Positions 51,754-60,788 of a stretch of DNA of 64,000 bases are shown here, piece by piece. Origin of the DNA: Alteraurantiacibacter aestuarii (GTDB lineage Bacteria; Pseudomonadota; Alphaproteobacteria; Sphingomonadales; Sphingomonadaceae); NCBI RefSeq assembly GCF_009827405.1, contig NZ_WTYY01000002.1:248001-312000 (forward strand), read 5' to 3'. Every line of letters begins with the position of its first letter. Position 1 is the stretch's first letter. Made by a program: the position numbers and the translations under genes. The notes beneath the pieces were generated by a model, which ran no database searches, was not told the origin of the DNA, and saw only the letters and a program-made list of their open reading frames with translations.

Positions 51754-52545
51754 TCATTGCGCCGCGCCCTGTGCTTGTTCAGCATCATCGCCGCGCATTT
51801 CAGCCAGCGTTTCCTCAACATCCTCGACCGCATCGAAGCCCAGCAGGCCGGCAAGCTGGCGGGTGCGGGCGCGCAGGCTTTGCGGCACATCCTCATCCTT
51901 GGCGATCTGCACCAGCAGCGGCCCGGCCTGATCCTCACGCCCCTGCGCCAGATAGGCCATCGCCACCAGTTCCCCGGCACTGCCGAACCAGTCACTGTCA
52001 GCAACCGCCAGCGGCCCCAGCCGATCGATCACCGCCTGCGGTTCCATATCGTCAAACTGGATAGCGACGGAGCGCACGGTGGCGGCATCGCGCATGGGCG
52101 GCGGTGCGTCGGCATTATTGGCCACGCGGTCATAGAAGGCGACGGCGTCCTGCGGGCGGTCCTGCTCCAGCGCGATGGCGGCGCGCAGCATGTTGGCAGA
52201 AGCCATTGCGCCCGGGCTGCCATCTGCGGAAAGCGCGGCCAGCTCCTCATCGGCGACGGACAGATTGCCCGCATCCAGCTCATCAATGGCCAGCACCAGC
52301 TGCTCGGACTGTTCTTCCAGCGAGGCTTCCTGGCTGGAATGCCAGTAGAGATATCCGGCGAAACTCGCCAGGCCCAGAGCCAGGACAATCCCTGCCGTGA
52401 CGCCATATTTCTTGAATGCCGTGCCAACAGTATCGTTGCGCACAGCCTCATCCACCTCGCGCATGAGCATCTCCTGCTCAAGGTCGCGGGTCTCCGGCTT
52501 GCCGGATTGAATGGTCACGGACGGGGTTTTGGGAGTTTTTGCCAC
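51754..52545 (-). CDS. YfgM-like tetratricopeptide membrane protein
   Basis: A 263-residue protein with one N-terminal membrane anchor (about 49-68) and a periplasmic TPR-like domain (LDAGNLSVADEELAALSADG, EQDRPQDAVAFYDRVA). The start is GTG 52545. The family sits beside the SecYEG/BAM pathway as a periplasmic chaperone-like factor, and its gene is almost always next to bamB, as here. The GTPase gene der, which usually follows bamB, is not in the window. Confidence 0.85.
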   Translation of the reverse strand: MAKTPKTPSVTIQSGKPETRDLEQEMLMREVDEAVRNDTVGTAFKKYGVTAGIVLALGLASFAGYLYWHSSQEASLEEQSEQLVLAIDELDAGNLSVADEELAALSADGSPGAMASANMLRAAIALEQDRPQDAVAFYDRVANNADAPPPMRDAATVRSVAIQFDDMEPQAVIDRLGPLAVADSDWFGSAGELVAMAYLAQGREDQAGPLLVQIAKDEDVPQSLRARTRQLAGLLGFDAVEDVEETLAEMRGDDAEQAQGAAQ

Positions 52546-52649
52546 AATCTTCTTGGTAATGGTTAAGCCTGATGGCCGCGCTGTTTAGCGCAAGGACGGG
52601 TCAATTCAATTGCGGATTTCAGCCTGTCCCCCAAAGGGTGAACCGCGGC

Positions 52650-53804
52650 TTAAGCCGATTTCGGTGCTGACTGGCGATTCATCAGCCCCCAATAGAGGGC
52701 ATGATAGCGCTCGCTCATGGCCAGCGCATCATATTCCGCACGCGCCTTCGTGCGGTTGGCCTGGCCTATGCGCTTGCGCTCTGGGGCATTGCCGGTCAGC
52801 TTCCACAGCGACTGGATCAGCGCCTCCTCATCACCGGGATCGACCAGATAGGGACCGTTGTCGGAGGAGACCATTTCGCCAAGGTCCCCCACGCGCGGCG
52901 CCACCACCGGCAGGCCGCCCGCCATCGCCTCCACCACGGAAATGGGGAATTGCTCTGAATGCGATGACAGGGCGAAGATATCGAACAGGCCGACCAGCTT
53001 TTCCGGCTGGGCGATGAAGCCGGGCAGGTGAACGCGGTCTTCCACCTGCAATTCCTGCGCCAGCGCCAGCAGTCTTGCGCGCTCCGGCCCCTCGCCCACA
53101 ATCACCAGCTGCCATTCGGGCGGCATGCGCTTGATCGCGCGCACCAGAGCGCCAAGGTTCTTGACCTCGCGCAGGCCGGCCAGGGAGCCGATCCAGAATT
53201 CATCCCTGTGCTTCACCAGCCCGGGCAGGATGTCGCGCTTGGGCGGCGCGGCATAGCTGCGCGTATCGATGCCATTGGCGATTCGGCGCACGCGGGTGCG
53301 CGGCTGCTGCCACACTTCCAGCGCGATCCGCTCCAGATTGCGCGACGGCACCACCAGCGCTGCCGTGCGCCCCAGCGCAATGCGGCGATACCAGTTGCGG
53401 CTGGTCTTCAGCCTGATCGCTTCATCCTCGTTGAAGCCATCCTCATGATGCACCAGCGGCGGCAGCTTGTGGACATCGGCGAACAATGTGTGCGCCATCA
53501 CCGCATCCATCGCGCCCCAGTTATAGGTGCAGATCAGGTCATAGCCCGCCATCGCAGCGGCGATCTTGCCCAGCCGTCCGGGAGTGGGCCTGCCGCTCAA
53601 CGATGGAAATTTTGGCCAGGAGACATGCACCCTTGGGGAGAGCAATTGCGCCGCGCCGCGCTTTGCCAGATCGCCGGAGACAATGGCGTGATCCGCCTCC
53701 TTCCCCCAGCGGTTGATCAGGCGCACGCAGCGCACTTCCTTGCCGCCTGCATCGAAAGTGGAATGCAGGTGGAGGATGCGCGGCCGATCACCCGATGCGC
53801 TCAT
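52650..53804 (-). CDS. glycosyltransferase, GT4 family
   Basis: A 384-residue GT-B glycosyltransferase. The N-terminal domain begins ILHLHSTFDAGGKEVRC; the C-terminal nucleotide-sugar domain has IGSLAGLREVKNLGALVRA, LVIVGEGPERARL and the GT4 E-x7-E motif EQFPISVVEAMAGGLP. Likely donor is a UDP- or GDP-sugar; the acceptor may be a capsule, lipopolysaccharide or glycolipid. It overlaps the upstream hydrolase by 4 nt. Confidence 0.9.
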   Translation of the reverse strand: MSASGDRPRILHLHSTFDAGGKEVRCVRLINRWGKEADHAIVSGDLAKRGAAQLLSPRVHVSWPKFPSLSGRPTPGRLGKIAAAMAGYDLICTYNWGAMDAVMAHTLFADVHKLPPLVHHEDGFNEDEAIRLKTSRNWYRRIALGRTAALVVPSRNLERIALEVWQQPRTRVRRIANGIDTRSYAAPPKRDILPGLVKHRDEFWIGSLAGLREVKNLGALVRAIKRMPPEWQLVIVGEGPERARLLALAQELQVEDRVHLPGFIAQPEKLVGLFDIFALSSHSEQFPISVVEAMAGGLPVVAPRVGDLGEMVSSDNGPYLVDPGDEEALIQSLWKLTGNAPERKRIGQANRTKARAEYDALAMSERYHALYWGLMNRQSAPKSA

Positions 53805-54676
53805 GCAATCTTGTCCAGCAGGCGAGCGATGGCGGCCAGCGCCTCCGGCTCGTCCAGTGTCGGCGTGTGGCCGGTGCGGGCGATGGTCAGCGTTTCCATC
53901 CCGGCGATTTCAGCCTTCATCCTCTCCAGCGTCCGGTCAGACAGGATATCAGACAATTCGCCGCGCAAGGTCAGCGTGGGCTTGCCTGACAAGGCCTTGA
54001 AAAACGGCCACATATCGACCGGCTCCGCCGCTTCGCTATCGGTGAAGGGGTCGGCGATGCGCATGTCATAATCGAAGGTGATGCGGCCACTATTGCCGAC
54101 ATACATCAGCCGCTTGGTGACACGGAGCCATTCCGAAATCGAGAAATCGGGATAGGCCTCGCCCACATTGTCACGCAGCGCGCGGGCAGCGTGCATCCAG
54201 GTGGGATAGCTGCGGCCCTGCCCCACATATTCGCGGATCCGCGCCAGGCCCGTCTCCTCTATCACCGGACCAATATCGTTGAGCACCGCGCCCGCCAGCC
54301 GGTCTGGCCATTGCGCGGCCATCAGCGCGGCGACAATGCCGCCCAGCGATGTGCCGATGACCACCACCCTGTCCAGCCCGGCCTGGGTGAACAGCGCATC
54401 CATGTCCGCCACATATTGGGCGGGCGCATAGGTGGAGGTGTCCTTGGCATAATCGCTGTCACCGCGTCCGCGCAGATCGACGCAGATCAGCCGCCACTGC
54501 CCGGCAAATGCCTGGGCAATCGGTTCAAAATCGCGGGCGTTGCGGGTCAGGCCGGGAATGCACAGGATCGGCGGGCGATCGGCGGGACCGGCATAATCGC
54601 GGTAATGCAGCTTCAGACCGTCTGCACTTTCCCAGAATTGATCCTGCCAGGCCTGATCGCTCATGATGGCTTCCAT
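53801..54676 (-). CDS. alpha/beta hydrolase
   Basis: A 291-residue alpha/beta hydrolase. The oxyanion region is ILCIPGLTRNARDF, the nucleophile elbow GTSLGG (Ser110), and the catalytic His is His270 in TGHTPTLDEP; the acid is probably Asp in ELSDILSD. LRGRGDSDYA is typical of esterase/epoxide-hydrolase-like members. Start ATG 54676 or ATG 54664 (the latter has GGAAG 5 nt upstream). It is coupled to the glycosyltransferase; whether the two functions are linked is unknown. Confidence 0.88.
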   Translation of the reverse strand: MEAIMSDQAWQDQFWESADGLKLHYRDYAGPADRPPILCIPGLTRNARDFEPIAQAFAGQWRLICVDLRGRGDSDYAKDTSTYAPAQYVADMDALFTQAGLDRVVVIGTSLGGIVAALMAAQWPDRLAGAVLNDIGPVIEETGLARIREYVGQGRSYPTWMHAARALRDNVGEAYPDFSISEWLRVTKRLMYVGNSGRITFDYDMRIADPFTDSEAAEPVDMWPFFKALSGKPTLTLRGELSDILSDRTLERMKAEIAGMETLTIARTGHTPTLDEPEALAAIARLLDKIA

Positions 54677-54734
54677 GCGTCCCTTTGAATCAACATCGCT
54701 TGCGCTGCGCCCGTTCCAGCGCCACTAATGCCAG

Positions 54735-56132
54735 ATGCGCGCCGAACCGCAAGCCGCCCCCTATCGCCCCGATCCGCAAATCACCACCATTGCCCAATGG
54801 ATTGGCGATGGAGTGGACGCAGCGTCGTTTCCGCAAACGCTCCTTCGCTTTCGTAATCAGCGGTGGGACAAGGCGGTTGGGCTGGGCAATCTGACGGACA
54901 GCGAATGGACAGGCCATTTCGGCCGCTTCGAACCCTTGCCGCAAAATCTGCCCCGCCCGCTGGCGCTGAAATACCACGGCCACCAGTTCCGCGTGTATAA
55001 TCCCGAGATTGGCGACGGGCGCGGCTTCCTGTTTGCGCAGTTTCGCGATGCATCGGGCCGCCTGCTCGATCTGGGCACCAAGGGCAGCGGCACCACGCCC
55101 TACAGCCGCAGCGGCGACGGGCGGCTGACGCTGAAAGGCGCGGTGCGCGAGATTCTCGCCACCGAGATGCTGGAGGCGCAGGGCGTCAACACCTCCAAGA
55201 CTTTCAGCGTGGTGGAGACAGGTGAGGAGCTGACGCGCGGGGACGAGCCATCGCCCACCCGCTCCGCCGTGCTCACGCGCCTGTCGCATTCGCATATCCG
55301 CATCGGCACCTTCCAGCGGCTCGCCGCCTTCCAGCAGGACGATAATCTGGCCGCACTGGTCGATTATTGCCTGGCACAATTTCCCGGCCCTATGCCGCCC
55401 GCCGATGCACCGGGGCGCGAGCAGCCGGCGATCATCCTGATGCATCAGGCGGTGGAACGGCTGGCGGACCTTGCCGCATCCTACATGGTGGCGGGGTTTG
55501 TCCACGGCGTGCTCAACACCGACAACATGAACATCACCGGGGAGAGCTTCGATTATGGCCCGTGGCGCTGGCTGCCGCGCTGGCAGCCGGAATTCACCGC
55601 CGCCTATTTCGATCATCAGGGCCTGTATGCATTTGGCCGCCAGCCAGAAGCGCTGCGCTGGAACCTTGGCCAGCTGGCCATCGCCCTGCGCCGACTGGCA
55701 GACAGCGAGCCGCTGATCGCCGCGCTCGACCGCTTTGGCGAATGCTACCAGGCCAACATGATCCGCCGTTTCTGCTGGCGGCTGGGCGTGGAAAGCCGCG
55801 GGCTGGAGCATGACGGGCAGCTGATCGATGCTGCGGAAAAAGCCATGCGCGCGGGCGATATCGGGCCGGACATCTTCTACTTCGTCCATCGCGGCGGACG
55901 CAATGCCAGCGGCGATCTGGCGCAGGCTCTTGCAGGATATGAGGCCGTGGGCGAACAGGACAGCTACTGGGACGGGCCGCAGCCCGAAGCCATGCTGATC
56001 GAAGAGGTAGAGAGCATCTGGGACGCGATTGCCGGGCACGATGACTGGTCATTGCTGCATGCCAAGGTGGCGGCGCTGCGGCAGATGGGCAATGCCCTGG
56101 GCGAGCCGCCCGCCCCCGCCGGGCACGCCTGA
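54735..56132 (+). CDS. selO: protein adenylyltransferase SelO (YdiU)
   Basis: A 465-residue pseudokinase-fold enzyme that AMPylates proteins in redox homeostasis. Seen: LALKYHGHQFRVYNPEIGDGRG (split, about 75-95), LDLGTKGSGTTPYSRSGDGRL with the key Lys, and GVLNTDNMNITGESFDYGPW, where the Asp and Asn ligands lie. The protein ends in GNALGEPPAPAGHA and lacks the C-terminal Cys that many bacterial SelO proteins use for a regulatory disulfide. It diverges from the hydrolase with 58 bp between starts. Confidence 0.93.
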   Translation: MRAEPQAAPYRPDPQITTIAQWIGDGVDAASFPQTLLRFRNQRWDKAVGLGNLTDSEWTGHFGRFEPLPQNLPRPLALKYHGHQFRVYNPEIGDGRGFLFAQFRDASGRLLDLGTKGSGTTPYSRSGDGRLTLKGAVREILATEMLEAQGVNTSKTFSVVETGEELTRGDEPSPTRSAVLTRLSHSHIRIGTFQRLAAFQQDDNLAALVDYCLAQFPGPMPPADAPGREQPAIILMHQAVERLADLAASYMVAGFVHGVLNTDNMNITGESFDYGPWRWLPRWQPEFTAAYFDHQGLYAFGRQPEALRWNLGQLAIALRRLADSEPLIAALDRFGECYQANMIRRFCWRLGVESRGLEHDGQLIDAAEKAMRAGDIGPDIFYFVHRGGRNASGDLAQALAGYEAVGEQDSYWDGPQPEAMLIEEVESIWDAIAGHDDWSLLHAKVAALRQMGNALGEPPAPAGHA

Positions 56133-56266
56133 CACATCCACCCGCCGACCGGCAAAATCACGCTGGCAGTTGCATCTGGAACCATTCATGGCCAAATCGC
56201 GGCCAGACCCGTAAAGGGATAGAAAATTGCATCAGACGATCAGATGAGAGGTCCGCAGGCTTGTCC

Positions 56267-57676
56267 ATGACAGAACTGGTTTCTTACGAACCTGCAACAG
56301 GCGAAGAACTTTGGCGCGGCGCGCATGGCGATGTGGACAAGATTGTCGGCGTTGCCCGCCGGGCCTGGCCGCAGTGGGCAGCCCAGTCGCTCGCCACAAG
56401 GATCGAACTGGTGCGCCGCTTCGTCAACGAACTGCGCAAGGAACAGGATGAATTCGCCGAACTGATCGCGCGTGAGACGGGCAAGCCAATGTGGGAAGCC
56501 CGCACCGAAGTGGAAGCGGTGATCGCCAAGGTCGAAATCTCCATCCGCGCCTATGCCGAACGCACCGGCCAGCGCAAGCTGGACAGCGGGCTTCAGGGCA
56601 CCGCTGCGGTTCGCCACAAGCCGCATGGCGTGATGGCGGTGCTGGGGCCGTACAACTTCCCCGCGCACCTGCCCAACGGCCACATCATCCCCGCGCTGAT
56701 CGCCGGCAACGCCATCATCCTCAAGCCGAGCGAGAAGACACCGGCGGTGGGCGAAGCGCTGCTGAAATACATGAACCGCGCAGGCATTCCCTCTGCAGTG
56801 GTACAATTGCTGATCGGCGGCCCGGAAGAGGGCAAGGCGCTGGTCGCCCATCCCGATGTGGACGGCGTATTGTTCACCGGATCGGCGCAGGTCGGCATTG
56901 CCATCAATCGCAAGCTGGCGACCGAACCGGGCAAGATCCTGGCGCTGGAAATGGGCGGCAACAATCCGCTGATCGTGTGGGACACGCCCAAGCTGAATGA
57001 TGTTGCCGCGCTGATCGTGCAATCGGCCTTCACCACCGCCGGGCAGCGCTGCACCGCCGCGCGGCGGCTGATCGTGAAGGATACTATGTATGACGAGGTG
57101 ATCGATCACCTCAAGAAACTGGTCGACCGGCTGATCATTGGCGGCCCGTTCGATGATCCACAGCCCTTCATGGGGCCGGTGATAGACAATCGCACGGCAG
57201 ACCAGCTGACCGAGAGTTTTCTGTACCTGCTGTCCAACGGCGGCAAGGCGATCAGCCACATGCGGCGGCTGGACGAAAACCGGCCCTTCATCACGCCCGG
57301 CATGATCGACATCACCGACATGGCCGAACGTCCCGACGTGGAGCTGTTCGGCCCTTTGCTGCAGATCATCAAGGTGGACGATTTCGACAAGGCCATTGCC
57401 GAGGCGAACAACACCCGTTTTGGACTTTCGGCCTCTCTGGTGGGTGGTACGCCGGAGCAATATAACCGCTTCTGGGCCAATATCCGCGCCGGAATCGTGA
57501 ACTGGAACAGGCCGACCAATGGCGCATCCTCCGCTGCCCCGTTCGGCGGCATCGGATTTTCAGGCAATCACCGTCCAGCGGCCTATTACGCCGCCGACTA
57601 TTGCGCCTATCCGGTCACCAGCACGGAAATGGAGCAGCCGCGCGCCAGCGTGGGCGTGGGGTTCAAGGACCAGTAA
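56267..57676 (+). CDS. astD: succinylglutamate-semialdehyde dehydrogenase-like
   Basis: A 469-residue NAD-dependent aldehyde dehydrogenase. Catalytic residues are Asn130 (GPYNFPAH), Glu228 (LALEMGGN) and Cys262 (AGQRCTAARR). The overall text, including SYEPATGEELWRG and WNRPTNGASSAAPFGGIG, fits AstD of the arginine succinyltransferase pathway. No astA, astB or astE lies nearby, so a different aldehyde substrate is possible. ATG 56267 is preferred over TTG 56261 because CAGG lies 7 nt upstream. Confidence 0.87.
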   Translation: MTELVSYEPATGEELWRGAHGDVDKIVGVARRAWPQWAAQSLATRIELVRRFVNELRKEQDEFAELIARETGKPMWEARTEVEAVIAKVEISIRAYAERTGQRKLDSGLQGTAAVRHKPHGVMAVLGPYNFPAHLPNGHIIPALIAGNAIILKPSEKTPAVGEALLKYMNRAGIPSAVVQLLIGGPEEGKALVAHPDVDGVLFTGSAQVGIAINRKLATEPGKILALEMGGNNPLIVWDTPKLNDVAALIVQSAFTTAGQRCTAARRLIVKDTMYDEVIDHLKKLVDRLIIGGPFDDPQPFMGPVIDNRTADQLTESFLYLLSNGGKAISHMRRLDENRPFITPGMIDITDMAERPDVELFGPLLQIIKVDDFDKAIAEANNTRFGLSASLVGGTPEQYNRFWANIRAGIVNWNRPTNGASSAAPFGGIGFSGNHRPAAYYAADYCAYPVTSTEMEQPRASVGVGFKDQ

Positions 57677-57698
57677 GAAACCGCGCGAAAAGAGGTAA

Positions 57699-58445
57699 TC
57701 AGCGCCCGTTGGTGACCAGATCGACATCCGTGCCGCCGCCCGGATGCGGGCGGACGAACACCATATAGCTGGCCCTGCCTCGCGTGCCGCCCAATATGTC
57801 ATCGCCGTCCTGGATCACCCGCTGGGCGGAAAATCCATCGGCAACGGCTCTGGTATAATAGAAATCCATCACGTCGCCTGCATCCACCGGCGTGGTGAAA
57901 TTGACCACCCGCAGTGCGCAGGGCGATGCATCCGTGCCCGCCGCTTCATGCACCGCGCCGCGCGGATAGACCGGGAAGGCCTGCGGCATGCGGGCCGCCC
58001 ATATGGCCGAGAATTCTGCCTGCGCGGCGCAATCGCCATTACCTTCGCCAGCGGAGGCAGCGCGGGCGGCCACGCTCAGCGCGGCTTCTGGCGGAAGTTC
58101 GCCATCAACGCGCGTTGCCGGCGGGGCGCTGCGCATGGCGCTGTTGCCGCCCACCAGTTCGACAGCCTCGGTACGCGCGGCCAATATGGCTTCTGCGCCC
58201 TGATCCGGGAAAGGAACCGAGCCATCCTGACCGGCCAGGCTGGCGGCCATATTGCCGGTGTTGCGGTTAACCATGTCGGGATCGACCAGGATCTGGTCTG
58301 CCAGCGCGCCCGACATCAGCGGGTCGGAGGTGTCGATGGCAAGTTCGCTTTCTGCCTCCTCCTGCTCCGAGCATGCGCACAGCAGCAGGACAGGCGCTGC
58401 GATCAGCGCAAGAGAACGCAAGGCTGGCATGGGGCGACAGATCAT
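57699..58445 (-). CDS. lipoprotein of unknown function
   Basis: A 248-residue protein with a type II signal peptide; the lipobox is LCAC (modified Cys25) followed by an acidic stretch (SEQEEAESE). The C-terminal 90 residues form a compact domain (FPVYPRGAVHEAAGTD, VNFTTPVDAGDVMDFYYTRA, SYMVFVRPHPGGGTDVDLV) of a type seen in sphingomonad lipoproteins, function unknown. Start ATG 58445 has AAGG 9 nt upstream; ATG 58430 is the alternative. Convergent with the dehydrogenase gene (22-bp gap). Confidence 0.78.
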   Translation of the reverse strand: MICRPMPALRSLALIAAPVLLLCACSEQEEAESELAIDTSDPLMSGALADQILVDPDMVNRNTGNMAASLAGQDGSVPFPDQGAEAILAARTEAVELVGGNSAMRSAPPATRVDGELPPEAALSVAARAASAGEGNGDCAAQAEFSAIWAARMPQAFPVYPRGAVHEAAGTDASPCALRVVNFTTPVDAGDVMDFYYTRAVADGFSAQRVIQDGDDILGGTRGRASYMVFVRPHPGGGTDVDLVTNGR

Positions 58446-58793
58446 GGCCGCCAGCCTTACCGGCAAATCACCAATAGCAATTTAACGCGGCGAAATAGCG
58501 CGGCGAAATAACCCGGCGAGATTACCCGATGGCCGATTGAGCACCTCTTGCCGGCCGAGGTTTCAAGGCGTCCGCGCAGCTTGCGCCACGCGAACGCCTT
58601 GGCGCGACCCCCTGAATACGACCCTGAGGCCGCGCTCAGGCTCTGGTCCACCAGGGAAAGACCAGGCCAATTCTGTGATTGAAACGACCGAATCCAACAA
58701 TCGATCCCTTTGTCTTTAATGGAAAAAATCTGAACCGCTGGCAAGAGGGCGGAAAGCTTGCCCCTACAAGCGGCAAGGCGTAGCTGTAGTGCG
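58446..58793. other. 348-bp gap with hairpins and a short degenerate repeat; no gene seen
   Basis: No convincing open frame lies in this divergent gap. Seen: three degenerate copies of a 13-bp unit (58486-58497, 58499-58510, 58512-58523; core CGGCGAAATA), then three successive hairpins at 58565-58600 (7-bp outer stem plus a 5-bp inner stem), 58623-58640 (6 bp) and 58643-58665 (6 bp), then an AT-rich stretch up to the rarD start. It may be a 5' leader, a non-coding RNA on either strand, or only the promoter pair. I do not recognise a known RNA family. Confidence 0.5.
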
Positions 58794-59714
58794 ATGAGCG
58801 GGGGACAATCGCAGCAGGATCACACGGGCAAGGGGTCCGCCCTGGCCTATGCGCTGGGCGCGCATGCGGTGTGGGGCTCCATGCCGCTGTACCTGATTCT
58901 GGTGCAGACCGTACCCAGTCTGGAATTCGTCGCCTGGCGACTCGTCTTCACCCTGCCGCTGTGTTTCGCCATATTGTTATGGCGTGCAGGTGGGGAAGAA
59001 TTGCGCGCCGTGCTGCGCGACCGGCGCACGGTGCTGACGCTGCTGGGCAGTTCGGCGATGATCGGGATCAACTGGTTCCTCTATGTCTGGGCCATCCAGC
59101 ACGGCCATGTCTATGCCGCCAGCCTTGGCTATTACATCCTGCCGCTGAACATGATGCTGCTGGGGATGGTCTTCCTGAAGGAGAAACTGACCGGGCGGCA
59201 ATGGGCTGCGGTGATCCTGGCCGCGATTGGCGTGACGGCGCTGGCCGCAGGGGCGCTCACCACCTTGTGGCTCAGCCTGTCGATGGCGATGACGTTTGGC
59301 ATTTACGGCCTGCTGCGCAAGACGGTGAAAGCAGGTCCGCTGGTGGGGCTGACGGTCGAATCGATGATCCTGATGCCCGTGGCGCTGGGCATTGTCGGAT
59401 GGTACTGGGCCAGCCCGCAAGGCCCGGCACTGGCGCAAGGCACGGGCGTGGCGCTGGCGGTGGCGGGCAGCGGGCCGATGACGGCCATCCCGCTGCTGAT
59501 GTTCGCCACGGCGGCGCGGCGCATGCCCTATACGGTGATCGGCTTCCTGCAGTTCACATCGCCCACCATCGTGTTCCTGATGGGCCTGTTCGTCTTTGGG
59601 GAGGATCTGAAACCGGCGCAGCTGGCCTGTTTCGTCATGATCTGGGCCGCCGCGGCGCTGTTCACGTGGGAGCTGTTCAGGCCGAAACCCAAAGCCAGGG
59701 CAACAACTGCCTAA
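58794..59714 (+). CDS. rarD: EamA/DMT-superfamily permease RarD
   Basis: A 306-residue inner-membrane transporter with ten predicted helices. [21 protein letters not shown] near the start, [27 protein letters not shown] (split) and [11 protein letters not shown] are RarD hallmarks. The substrate is not known for most members. ATG 58794 is chosen over an in-frame start at 58758. Its stop overlaps that of pyrC by 4 bp. Confidence 0.93.
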   Translation: MSGGQSQQDHTGKGSALAYALGAHAVWGSMPLYLILVQTVPSLEFVAWRLVFTLPLCFAILLWRAGGEELRAVLRDRRTVLTLLGSSAMIGINWFLYVWAIQHGHVYAASLGYYILPLNMMLLGMVFLKEKLTGRQWAAVILAAIGVTALAAGALTTLWLSLSMAMTFGIYGLLRKTVKAGPLVGLTVESMILMPVALGIVGWYWASPQGPALAQGTGVALAVAGSGPMTAIPLLMFATAARRMPYTVIGFLQFTSPTIVFLMGLFVFGEDLKPAQLACFVMIWAAAALFTWELFRPKPKARATTA

Positions 59715-60748
59715 CTGGCAAAGCGCCAGCGCAGGGTCTCGCCAGCGTGGAACGGCACCAGCTGCGCGGCACCCACATCCATCACCTGCGGCACGGGGCA
59801 ATCGGCGCGCTCCAGCGTCACGCTCTGCCCGTTCACCGGCAGGCCGTAAAACGCCGGACCGTGGAGCGAGGCAAAGCCCTCGAACCTGTCCAGCGCGCCT
59901 TCATCCTCGAACACGGTGAGATAACTCTCCAGCGCGAAAGGGGCGTTGAAGATACCCGCACAGCCGCAGGCGCTTTCCTTGGCTTCGCGGGCATGGGGGG
60001 CGCTGTCCGTGCCCAGAAAGAACTTTGCACTGCCAGAGGTGGCTGCACGGCGCAGCGCCAGCCGGTGCTTCTCCCGCTTGGCCACGGGCAGGCAATAGGC
60101 ATGTGGACGCATCCCGCCCACCAGCATGGCATTGCGGTTGATATGCAGGTGCTGCGGGGTGATGGTGGCGGCAACATTGGCAGATGCGCCTTGCACGAAG
60201 GCCACGCCTTCCTCGCTGGTCAGATGCTCGAAAATCACCTTGAGCTGCGGCAGGTCGGCAATCAGCGGGGCCAGAATACGATCGATAAACACCGCCTCCC
60301 GGTCAAAGATATCGACATCGGCGCTGGTCACTTCACCGTGCACGCACAGCGGCATGCCGATCTCGGCCATCACCTCCAGAACGGCGCGGATATTGGCGAT
60401 GTCCGTCACTCCGCTGGCTGAATTGGTGGTGGCCCCTGCGGGATAGAGCTTGGCGGCGGTGAACACGCCTTGGGCAAATCCGCGGCGCATCTCTTCAGTA
60501 TCTGTGCTGTCGGTGAGGTAGGCGGTCATCAGCGGGGAGAATTCCATGCCCGCAGGAACGGCGTCCATGATCCGCTGGCGGTATGCCCGGGCGGAAGCCA
60601 CATCCACCACTGGCGGGGAGAGGTTGGGCATCACGATGGCGCGGGCAAACTGGCGCGCGGTGTGGCCCACCACGCCTGCCAGCATGGCGCCATCGCGCAA
60701 ATGAACGTGCCAGTCATCTGGCCTGCGAATGGTGATGGATGATGTCAT
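59711..60748 (-). CDS. pyrC: dihydroorotase, PyrC type (class II)
   Basis: A 345-residue zinc enzyme of pyrimidine synthesis that interconverts carbamoyl-aspartate and dihydroorotate. DWHVHLRDG supplies His14 and His16; the carboxylated lysine is Lys100 in [10 protein letters not shown]; further metal ligands are in VHGEVT and FEHLTS, and the catalytic Asp is in GTDSAPH. Full length for the class. It runs in the same direction as the EamA transporter upstream (40-bp gap). Confidence 0.96.
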   Translation of the reverse strand: MTSSITIRRPDDWHVHLRDGAMLAGVVGHTARQFARAIVMPNLSPPVVDVASARAYRQRIMDAVPAGMEFSPLMTAYLTDSTDTEEMRRGFAQGVFTAAKLYPAGATTNSASGVTDIANIRAVLEVMAEIGMPLCVHGEVTSADVDIFDREAVFIDRILAPLIADLPQLKVIFEHLTSEEGVAFVQGASANVAATITPQHLHINRNAMLVGGMRPHAYCLPVAKREKHRLALRRAATSGSAKFFLGTDSAPHAREAKESACGCAGIFNAPFALESYLTVFEDEGALDRFEGFASLHGPAFYGLPVNGQSVTLERADCPVPQVMDVGAAQLVPFHAGETLRWRFAS

Positions 60749-60788
60749 GCCCCGCCCTTGCCATATTCACGCCGGGTGCAAAAGAGGC

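Noticed and set aside
58540..58740. 6S RNA or a known riboswitch in the gap before rarD
   Set aside because: I could fit three hairpins but not the conserved parts of 6S, SAM, SAH or glycine elements, and the neighbourhood is not that of ssrS; left as unknown.
58457..58744. 95-residue minus-strand frame in the gap before rarD
   Set aside because: TTG start without a Shine-Dalgarno, overlaps the likely lipoprotein start, no recognisable motif; the hairpins explain the region better.
58871..60421. 516-residue open frame across rarD and pyrC
   Set aside because: It is out of frame with rarD and antisense to pyrC; both of those have full family signatures.
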